64,000 nt of DNA from Apibacter sp. B3706 (GTDB taxonomy: Bacteria; Bacteroidota; Bacteroidia; Flavobacteriales; Weeksellaceae). The DNA is taken from positions 248,001 through 312,000 of the forward strand of contig NZ_CP049715.1 of NCBI RefSeq assembly GCF_011082725.1, written 5' to 3'. This document shows, piece after piece, positions 57,474-64,000 of this stretch. The notes beneath the pieces are model-generated. The model saw nothing but the letters and a program-made list of their open reading frames with translations. It was not told where the DNA came from and searched no databases. Positions within the stretch are counted from its first letter, which is position 1, and every line of letters starts with the position of its first letter. A program made the translations under genes and the position numbers.

Positions 57474-58454
57474 TTACTTTTTATATAAAGTATTTTTAAC
57501 AGCGGTTATTACTTGGTTCACATTCGGATACCATTTAGAAAATAAAGAAGAAGAGTAAGGGGCTGAAGTATCAGCAGTTGTAATTCTTTTTATAGGTGCA
57601 TCCAAATAATCAAAAGCTTTTTGTTGTACCATATAAGCAATTTCACTTGCAACAGATGCAAAAGGCCATTCTTCAATTAATAATACCAAACGATTGGTTT
57701 TCTTAACGGAATTTATAACGGTGTCATAATCCAAAGGTCTAACAGTTCTTAAATCTATAACTTCTGCGTTTATGCCTTCTTTTTCAAGTTCAGCAGCAGC
57801 TTGTAAAGCAACTTTCATTATTTTACCAAAAGAGACTATAGTTACATCGGATCCTGGTTTCTTGATGTCTGCAACACCTATAGGGATAAGATATTCATCT
57901 TCAGGAATCTCCATTTTGTCGCCATACATTTGCTCAGATTCCATGAAAATAACAGGGTCATTATCTCTAATAGCGGATTTCAATAATCCTTTGGCATCAT
58001 AAGGATTGGAAGGTACGATAACCTTTAATCCGGGACAATTCGCAAACCAACTTTCAAACGCTTGAGAGTGAGTAGCTCCTAACTGTCCGGCTGAAGCGGT
58101 TGGACCACGAAATACGATTGGTACATTCCATTGACCACCGGTCATTTGATAAATTTTAGCTGCATTATTTATGATTTGGTCGATAGCAACCAAGGAAAAA
58201 TTAAATGTCATAAATTCTACAATAGGACGGCATCCATTCATGGCTGCGCCAACACTAATTCCGGTAAAACCACTTTCTGCAATAGGGGAATCAATGACTC
58301 TTTTGGCACCGAATTCGTCTACCATTCCTTTGGAAGCTTTATAAGCTCCATTATAATTAGCAACTTCTTCGCCAATCAGATAAATGGAAGGGTCTCTTCT
58401 CATTTCTTCGCTCATAGCTTCACAAATTGCTTGTCTAAATTGAACTTCCTTCAT
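57474..58454 (-). CDS. pdhB: Pyruvate dehydrogenase E1 component, beta subunit
   Basis: This 326-residue protein forms the thiamine-diphosphate enzyme that decarboxylates pyruvate, together with the alpha subunit. It has EVQFRQAICEAMSEEMRRDP, ESGFTGISVGAAMNGCRPIV and the transketolase C-terminal half with FDYLDAPIKRITTADTSAPY. The open frame extends to 58502, but that start would overlap the promoter box and add a hydrophobic 16-residue leader, so the ATG at 58454 is preferred. The alpha and E2 genes are not nearby in the window. Confidence 0.9.
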   Translation of the reverse strand: MKEVQFRQAICEAMSEEMRRDPSIYLIGEEVANYNGAYKASKGMVDEFGAKRVIDSPIAESGFTGISVGAAMNGCRPIVEFMTFNFSLVAIDQIINNAAKIYQMTGGQWNVPIVFRGPTASAGQLGATHSQAFESWFANCPGLKVIVPSNPYDAKGLLKSAIRDNDPVIFMESEQMYGDKMEIPEDEYLIPIGVADIKKPGSDVTIVSFGKIMKVALQAAAELEKEGINAEVIDLRTVRPLDYDTVINSVKKTNRLVLLIEEWPFASVASEIAYMVQQKAFDYLDAPIKRITTADTSAPYSSSLFSKWYPNVNQVITAVKNTLYKK

Positions 58455-58474
58455 TGTACTTAAAATTATTACGG

Positions 58475-58502
58475 CAAAAGTACAAATTTTTTGAACAATC
58501 AA
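58475..58502 (-). promoter_or_regulatory. Promoter of pdhB (TTG-N17-TACTTTTG)
   Basis: On the minus strand TTG (58500-58502), a 17-bp spacer and TACTTTTG (58482-58475) match the Bacteroidota promoter pattern, 20 bp before the preferred ATG. The 222-bp gap beyond (58503-58724) shows no gene or structure that I can support. Confidence 0.65.
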
Positions 58503-58724
58503 ATTCTTTTATGTTTAAAAAGAAAAGAAAATTTGTATAAAAATTAAGAAATAATTTTATATAAAATAAATTGACTATAGGTTTTTGTAGTATTTTATAT
58601 TGTTAATATGTTAATTTTTCGAACGTTATCAATCTTTGATATACTATAAGTTGTTAATCTAAGTTATTAGAGTTGTTGTTATTATGAAATAATTTTATGT
58701 ATATAGACAGTAAAAAAATACTAA

Positions 58725-59723
58725 TTATAAAATAGTTTGACTTTTTATTTTATTTAAGATATTGGAACATTCCAAATTTCTTGTACATGCCCAATCATTT
58801 CTATAACAAGGTTTATTTCCAAAAATCGAGCAAGGTCGGCAAGGAAGATCATTTATTTGTATCACATCATTTAATTGTTGACCATAACCTAAAAAACCTG
58901 CAAAAGGGTGAGTAGCTCCCCAAATGGAAATAACTTTGGTTCCCACTAAAGATGATATGTGCATATTGGCAGAATCCATAGTTATCATTAAAGGCAATTG
59001 GCTAATTAAATTCATTTGTTCCTTTAAGGTAATTTGCCCTGATAAAGAATGAATATTTGGATGCATTTTCTGCCAAGAATCAAGAATTTCAGTTTCTTCC
59101 TTTCCGCCTCCAAATAAATATATTTGATAATCATCTTTTGCAAGATGTATGCAAATATCTTTCATTTTATCTAAAGGTAGCATTTTTTCCTTGTAATTTG
59201 CAAAAGGTGCAATGCCTATAGAATTTTTCTTCTTTATGGGGTTTGATGATAATTTATGAGATAATTGTAAATCAAATCCCAATCTTCTGAAAACATCGGC
59301 GTAATATTCGGATACGGGGCGAAGTGGAAAAAGTTTTTTATTTTTTCTTCGAGTTAATAATTTTTTTTCTTTTCGATTTTTATCAAGGGTAGCAATTTTT
59401 TTTACATGTTTAGATAAAAATAATTTTAAAATTTTGGTTCTTAATACATTGTGTAAATCAGCTACCATAGTAGGTTCGTAAACCTTTAATTCATCGGCAA
59501 GTTTTTTTAAACCAAAAATTCCATTATAGTTTTCGATATCTACCCCTATAAAAGTTATATTAGGAATTGATTGAAAAAAGGGAGCAAAAAAATGGCGGGT
59601 AACTATCAGCAACTCAACATTTTTATTTTGCTCGATAAATTCTCTTATAACGGGTACAGTCATTGCGACATCTCCCATTGCAGAAAAACGAAAGACTAAA
59701 ATTTTTTCTTTGATCTTACTCAC
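58725..59723 (-). CDS. Glycosyltransferase family 9 (heptosyltransferase-like)
   Basis: This 332-residue protein starts ILVFRFSAMGDVAMTVPVIR, the N-terminal signature of ADP-heptose:LPS transferases, and has the donor-site segment MITMDSANMHISSLVGTKVI followed by SIWGATHPFAGFLG. It probably adds a sugar to the lipopolysaccharide core; the exact sugar is not certain. It is followed, on the same strand upstream, by sufE (12 bp gap) and serS. Confidence 0.88.
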   Translation of the reverse strand: MSKIKEKILVFRFSAMGDVAMTVPVIREFIEQNKNVELLIVTRHFFAPFFQSIPNITFIGVDIENYNGIFGLKKLADELKVYEPTMVADLHNVLRTKILKLFLSKHVKKIATLDKNRKEKKLLTRRKNKKLFPLRPVSEYYADVFRRLGFDLQLSHKLSSNPIKKKNSIGIAPFANYKEKMLPLDKMKDICIHLAKDDYQIYLFGGGKEETEILDSWQKMHPNIHSLSGQITLKEQMNLISQLPLMITMDSANMHISSLVGTKVISIWGATHPFAGFLGYGQQLNDVIQINDLPCRPCSIFGNKPCYRNDWACTRNLECSNILNKIKSQTIL

Positions 59724-59735
59724 TTTTTTTACTAA

Positions 59736-60155
59736 TTATTTTTTTGCAGAGTAAGCAATTGCGTAATATTTAATTTGTTTAATCATTGCCAATAACCCAT
59801 TAGCTCGAGTAGGAGTTAAAAATTCTTGAAGACCTATTTCTTCAATAAAATTTTCATCCGATTTTAAAATGTCTTCAATGGGTTGCCCTGAATAGATGCG
59901 TACTAACATGGCTGCTATTCCTCTCGGTAAAATGGCATCAGAATCTGCTTCAAAAAATAATTTACCATTTTCCGAACGAGTAGTTAACCAAACCTGTGAC
60001 TGACATCCTTTGATTAATTTATCTTTAGTTTTATCTTTTTCAGGCATTTTGGGCAGTGATTTACCTAATTCTATAACATATTCATACCGTTGTTCCCAAG
60101 AATCAAATAAATTAAATTCATTTATAAGTCCTTGTTGTATTTCAGAAATTGTCAT
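59736..60155 (-). CDS. sufE: SufE-type cysteine desulfuration protein
   Basis: This 139-residue protein accepts sulfane sulfur from a cysteine desulfurase for Fe-S cluster assembly. The active Cys lies in DKLIKGCQSQVWLTT (about residue 50), and LPRGIAAMLVRIYSGQP and FLTPTRANGLLAMIKQIK are typical of the family. It lies 11 bp after serS and 12 bp before the glycosyltransferase gene. Confidence 0.93.
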   Translation of the reverse strand: MTISEIQQGLINEFNLFDSWEQRYEYVIELGKSLPKMPEKDKTKDKLIKGCQSQVWLTTRSENGKLFFEADSDAILPRGIAAMLVRIYSGQPIEDILKSDENFIEEIGLQEFLTPTRANGLLAMIKQIKYYAIAYSAKK

Positions 60156-60166
60156 GGAAAAAATAT

Positions 60167-61435
60167 TTAATTAATTAAGTCGAAACCGGTATAAGGAACT
60201 AATACCTTCGGAATTTTAATTCCTTCTTCCGATTGGTGATTTTCAAGTAGAGCAGCTAAAACTCTAGGTAATGCAAGAGAAGAACCATTAAGTGTATGGC
60301 AAAGCTGATTTTTTCCTTCTGATTTATATCGTAATTTTAATCGGTTTGCTTGAAAGGTTTCAAAATTTGATACTGAGCTAACTTCCAACCATCTTTCTTG
60401 AGCAGCCGACCAAACTTCAAAATCATAAGTAATTGCTGAGGTAAAGCCTAAATCCCCGCCACATAGTTGTAGTATTCGGTAAGTGAGTTGTAGTGACTCC
60501 AATAAAGATTTTACATGTTCAACCATTTCATCCAATGCCTCATAAGAATTTTCTGATTTTTCGATTCGAACAATTTCAACTTTTTCAAATTGATGTAATC
60601 TATTAAGCCCTCTAACATCTTTACCATAAGAACCGGCTTCTCTTCTAAAACAAGGAGAATAAGCAGTTAATTTAATTGGTAGTTGATTTTCGTTTAGCAA
60701 TACATCCCTGTATATATTGGTTACCGGAACTTCTGAGGTAGGAATCAAATATAATTTGTCTTCATTAATATAATACATTTGACCTTCTTTGTCAGGAAGT
60801 TGTCCCGTGCCGTATCCGGAAGCTTCATTTACTACAAATGGCGGAACAATTTCCATATAACCGGCTTCAGCATTTTTATCTAAAAAATATTGAACCAAAG
60901 AGCGTTGCAATCGAGCTCCTTTTCCTTTATAAACGGGAAAACCGGCACCGGTTATTTTTACTCCTAATTCAAAATCTATTAAATCGTATTTTTTAGTAAG
61001 TTCCCAATGAGGTAAAGCATCATTTATGATATTTTCATTTGCAGTATGCTTAAAAACCTCAAGATTATCCTCTTCATTTGTTCCTACAGGAACTAAATCG
61101 TTTGGAATATTGGGTACCTCATATAAAGCTAATTTTAACTTTTCCTCTGTATCAGATAAATTTTGTTGCAACTTTTTAGTGGATTCTTTTAAAGAAAGAG
61201 TTTGTGATTTAGCATTTTCGGCTTCATCTTCTTTACCTTCTTTCATAAGAATTCCAATATCTTTTGAAATTTTATTCATTTCTGAAAGCTGGGAATCCAA
61301 ATCAAATTGTATCTTTTTTCTGGATTCATCCAGTGAAATAATTTCATCGATAAGTTCTAATTTGCCGAAATTTCTTTTTTTTAATCCGGCTAAGACCTTT
61401 TCTTTATTATCTTTAATATATGCAACCTGTAACAT
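60167..61435 (-). CDS. serS: Serine--tRNA ligase
   Basis: This 422-residue class II synthetase has an N-terminal coiled-coil arm (about 25-105) that reads the tRNA-Ser variable arm. Class II motif 2 is CFRREAGSYGKDVRGLNRLH, and motif 3 GSSLALPRVLAALLENHQ lies near 385. The frame is open to 61459, but the ATG at 61435 gives the family start MLQVAYIKDN and lies below a promoter box. Confidence 0.97.
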   Translation of the reverse strand: MLQVAYIKDNKEKVLAGLKKRNFGKLELIDEIISLDESRKKIQFDLDSQLSEMNKISKDIGILMKEGKEDEAENAKSQTLSLKESTKKLQQNLSDTEEKLKLALYEVPNIPNDLVPVGTNEEDNLEVFKHTANENIINDALPHWELTKKYDLIDFELGVKITGAGFPVYKGKGARLQRSLVQYFLDKNAEAGYMEIVPPFVVNEASGYGTGQLPDKEGQMYYINEDKLYLIPTSEVPVTNIYRDVLLNENQLPIKLTAYSPCFRREAGSYGKDVRGLNRLHQFEKVEIVRIEKSENSYEALDEMVEHVKSLLESLQLTYRILQLCGGDLGFTSAITYDFEVWSAAQERWLEVSSVSNFETFQANRLKLRYKSEGKNQLCHTLNGSSLALPRVLAALLENHQSEEGIKIPKVLVPYTGFDLIN

Positions 61436-61456
61436 ATCAATGTAAACTTTAAATGG

Positions 61457-61464
61457 CAAATTTA
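61457..61464 (-). promoter_or_regulatory. Candidate -7 box (TAAATTTG) for serS
   Basis: On the minus strand TAAATTTG fits TAnnTTTG and lies 21 bp before the serS ATG. No clear -33 TTG. It also argues against the longer serS frame. Confidence 0.5.
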
Positions 61465-61626
61465 GTGTAAAAAAATAAATATCTAATAAGGAATAGAAAA
61501 GCTCAGTTAAATATACGTTCAGACATTAAAAAAATATCTGATGGTTAAAAATCATTTAAAGATTTTATAAGATGGGGATAGAACGAAAAAGCTTTTCAAA
61601 TAAGAAACGATCGATTTATTTAAAGT

Positions 61627-62616
61627 CTAAAGTGACTCATTTAGTATATATTGTTTAGGTGTTTTTCCAAACATTTTTTTGAAGGAGGTTATAAAATGAG
61701 AAGCGCTTTTATAACCTGTTGCCAATGCAATTTCGTTTATTGGGTAATGGTTATTCAACATTTGAAGTGCCTTTTTCATGCGTAATTGTATAATATAATA
61801 ATGAATGGTACAACTATAAGCCTGTTTAAATCCCGTTTTTAATTTTAGTTCATTTAAATGAATGATTTTAGATAGCTGGTTAATTGTAGGCGGTTCTTCG
61901 TAATGGGTAGTTAAATAGGCATTAGCTAGTTCAATTTTTTTAAAATCTTCCTCTTTTATAGACTTTATTTCATTCTTGTTGATTGATAATTTTATAAAGA
62001 TTTTTAAAAATAACTCTTTTAACTTAATTTGATAATAACTGTGACCGAATACTCCCGTATCTTTAATTTCAATTAATTCATTTATAACGGTAAGCATATT
62101 GAAATCTATCGGTAAAACTATTTCGTTGAAATCAGAATGAGTATTCCGTTGAATATCTTTACAAAAAAAACTATCCGAAAACCACTTTTCATCTTTTAAG
62201 ATTGAAAAAATAAAAGGTTTAGATATAAAAATACTAATAGAATAAAATGTCTTTTCATAAGGATCTATCTTAATTTTTATATTATTTTTATTTTGATAAG
62301 TCATTTGTAAAATACCGGGCTTAATATTATAAATGGTTTTATTTATAGAAGATTCAATAGTTGCTTTTCCTTGTAATAATAATGATACTTGAATGTAATC
62401 CTTTTCAATATTTAATGTTTGAATACAATTATGCACTACAGTAAATTTTTGAATAAGAATACATAAACCACCGGTATATATACTTTTTTGAATACCACTG
62501 GCAAAATGTGTTTTAAAATGGTTTGTCTTAGTAATTATAGGTGAATTAATATTTAATCTGTCTTCCAATTCAATAGTCAATAAAAGATCTTGATTTATTT
62601 CCGAATAAATATTCAT
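61627..62616 (-). CDS. AraC-family transcriptional regulator
   Basis: This 329-residue protein has a C-terminal double helix-turn-helix domain (about 225-325): an ELANAYLTTHYEEPPTINQL start, KLKTGFKQAYSCTIHYYI, and the second motif EIALATGYKSASHFITSFKK with FGKTPKQY. The N-terminal part resembles the PchR-like group, whose members sense siderophores. It is divergent from a TonB-dependent receptor gene, so it probably controls that gene. The ligand is unknown. Confidence 0.88.
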   Translation of the reverse strand: MNIYSEINQDLLLTIELEDRLNINSPIITKTNHFKTHFASGIQKSIYTGGLCILIQKFTVVHNCIQTLNIEKDYIQVSLLLQGKATIESSINKTIYNIKPGILQMTYQNKNNIKIKIDPYEKTFYSISIFISKPFIFSILKDEKWFSDSFFCKDIQRNTHSDFNEIVLPIDFNMLTVINELIEIKDTGVFGHSYYQIKLKELFLKIFIKLSINKNEIKSIKEEDFKKIELANAYLTTHYEEPPTINQLSKIIHLNELKLKTGFKQAYSCTIHYYIIQLRMKKALQMLNNHYPINEIALATGYKSASHFITSFKKMFGKTPKQYILNESL

Positions 62617-62754
62617 AATACTGTTTATATTATTTTTTATACCAAATATGATATTATTATATGATTATTTAATTATACTTTCGCAAATAATATTTATTTA
62701 GTCTAAACAAAAATAAGAAATAAAAAATTGTTGTGGTCTTAAACTTACTGCTCC

Positions 62755-64000
62755 ATGAAAGTAATTATCAATATTCTAATTATATGCTCATTTTCAACCT
62801 GTTTATACTCTCAAATGGCAGTAGTAGAAGGAATAGTTACCTTTAATAACCAAAACCAAGTGTTGGAAAATTGTTCTGTTCAGGTAGATAATATAGATTA
62901 TATAACTAAAACCGATCAAAAAGGATATTATAAGATAATTCTTCCGGAGGGAAACTATGGGTTAACGTTTTCAAATCCTAAATTTGACACCCAACGTATT
63001 CCTGTTTATTTAAAAAAAGGAGAAAAGAAGAATATATCGATTAAACTTAAACCTATAACCTATACCGATATTGATAACGTTGTAATTATCGGAAAATCGG
63101 CCTTACAAAAAACTAAAGAAACCCCGTATAATGTAACTGTTTTAGATGCTAAATCATTTTATAATAGCTCATTAGATTTAGCTCATATGCTTGAAAAAGC
63201 ACCCGGAGTTAAAATAAGAGAAGCCGGAGGGGTAGGTTCGGATCTGTCAATTTCATTAAATGGTTTTACGGGAAAACATGTTAAATTATTCATGGATGGT
63301 GTTCCTATGCAGGGTTTCGGTTCTGCTTTTCAATTAAACAATATTCCGGTAAATATAGCGGATCGAATTGAGATATATAAAGGAGTGGTACCTATTGAAT
63401 TTGGTACTGATGCAATTGGTGGAGTGATCAACATTGTGACGGCGCAAAGTACTAAAACCTATATGGATTTATCGTATTCTTCCGGTTCATTCAATACCTA
63501 CCGAACCGATTTAAATATGGGGCATACCTCAAAATCAGGATTTACGATTCTACTCAATGCTTTTCAAAATTATTCAGATAATAATTACAAAGTAAAGACT
63601 TCTATATTGGATTTGAAAACAAATGTCTTTTCATCCGAAAAATTTTGGGTCAAAAGATTTCATGGAAAATATCACAATGAAACAGGTATTTTAAAATTAG
63701 GCTTTATTAAGAAACGATGGGCAGATAAATTTCTAATAGGGATTACATTAGGACAAGAATTTTCCGATATACAAAATGCCAATTTAATGGAAATTGTTTA
63801 CGGAATGAAAAAACGAATGGGTACAACTGTTATGCCTTCTTTAGTTTACGGAAAAAATAATTTTTTGATCAATAAATTAAATGTTAAAATCACAGCAAAT
63901 TATAATAGAAATTATAATAAAAATACGGACACGGCAGCCAGACAATACAATTGGTTAGGAGATTATGTACCCAAAAAAACTAGAGGTGAAGGCATTTATT
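62755..64000 (+). CDS. TonB-dependent outer-membrane receptor (5' part)
   Basis: The frame is open from ATG 62755 to the window edge (415 codons seen). It has a signal peptide (about 1-20, ILIICSFSTCLYSQ), an N-terminal carboxypeptidase-like regulatory domain (about 22-100, VVEGIVTFNNQNQVLENCSV), and a plug domain (about 115-230, LAHMLEKAPGVKIREAGGVG and RIEIYKGVVPIEFGTDAIGG). The barrel then begins. Such receptors import siderophores, haem, vitamins or glycans using TonB energy. The divergent AraC/PchR-like regulator suggests iron or siderophore uptake, which is inference. No SusD partner can be judged, as the gene continues outside. Confidence 0.9.
   Translation, partial: MKVIINILIICSFSTCLYSQMAVVEGIVTFNNQNQVLENCSVQVDNIDYITKTDQKGYYKIILPEGNYGLTFSNPKFDTQRIPVYLKKGEKKNISIKLKPITYTDIDNVVIIGKSALQKTKETPYNVTVLDAKSFYNSSLDLAHMLEKAPGVKIREAGGVGSDLSISLNGFTGKHVKLFMDGVPMQGFGSAFQLNNIPVNIADRIEIYKGVVPIEFGTDAIGGVINIVTAQSTKTYMDLSYSSGSFNTYRTDLNMGHTSKSGFTILLNAFQNYSDNNYKVKTSILDLKTNVFSSEKFWVKRFHGKYHNETGILKLGFIKKRWADKFLIGITLGQEFSDIQNANLMEIVYGMKKRMGTTVMPSLVYGKNNFLINKLNVKITANYNRNYNKNTDTAARQYNWLGDYVPKKTRGEGIY

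Noticed and set aside
57474..58502. Longer start of pdhB with a hydrophobic leader (possible signal peptide)
   Set aside because: The leader lies over a good promoter match, and E1-beta is a cytoplasmic enzyme whose normal start is the ATG at 58454.

Overview
The window looks like chromosomal DNA of a low-GC (roughly one third G+C) member of the Bacteroidota, class Flavobacteriia. The evidence is type IX secretion (T9SS) C-terminal sorting tails, a SusC/FecA-style TonB receptor with an N-terminal carboxypeptidase-like domain, DUF3078/DUF4292/DUF4254 proteins, TAnnTTTG-type -7 promoter boxes, and few Shine-Dalgarno sequences. A Weeksellaceae genus such as Apibacter would fit, but that is inference from gene content and composition.

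Layout. 1-6.8 kb: the end of a DEDDh exonuclease gene and a HerA-like ATPase on the minus strand, then a plus-strand housekeeping run (dut, sugar nucleotidyltransferase, DUF4292 lipoprotein, EnvC-like coiled-coil/LytM protein, tatA, DUF4254). 7-11.5 kb: DUF3078 outer-membrane protein, PfkB-family kinase and a secreted prolyl oligopeptidase. 11.6-26.3 kb: an accessory island. A small T9SS-tail protein is followed by a 2222-residue SpvB/FG-GAP/RHS polymorphic toxin with a Sec signal, and then by twelve intact tandem copies (plus a truncated 13th and a detached 3' remnant) of a roughly 152-residue lipoprotein gene. The island ends in a graveyard of decayed minus-strand genes, including a phosphorothioate-DNA-binding HNH restriction endonuclease. 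26.6-40.1 kb: a long ribosomal protein operon from rplC to rplQ with secY, infA and rpoA; rpsJ is not at its head. 40.6-42.6 kb: an OmpA-family protein and folK on the minus strand. 42.6-50.2 kb: sppA and the mreB-mreC-mreD-mrdA-rodA cell-shape cluster. 50.2-61.4 kb: a minus-strand block with recG, a TlpA-like thioredoxin, a small membrane protein, a T9SS cargo protein, clpX, pdhB, a family 9 glycosyltransferase, sufE and serS. 61.6-64 kb: an AraC-family regulator divergent from a TonB-dependent receptor that runs off the edge.

The most interesting part is the island. The RHS protein has a C-terminal domain with a histidine (H2086) followed about 95 residues later by an Asn-Cys motif (C2181), the order expected of circularly permuted papain-like (LRAT/NlpC-P60-like) enzymes. 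The first lipoprotein gene overlaps the toxin stop codon, so it sits where a cognate immunity gene belongs. The twelve copies are mosaics: two linker variants and two core variants occur in all four combinations, with a 3-unit higher-order pattern. I propose a Sec-exported RHS toxin with a recombining, membrane-anchored poly-immunity array. The immunity role is inferred from position and architecture only.
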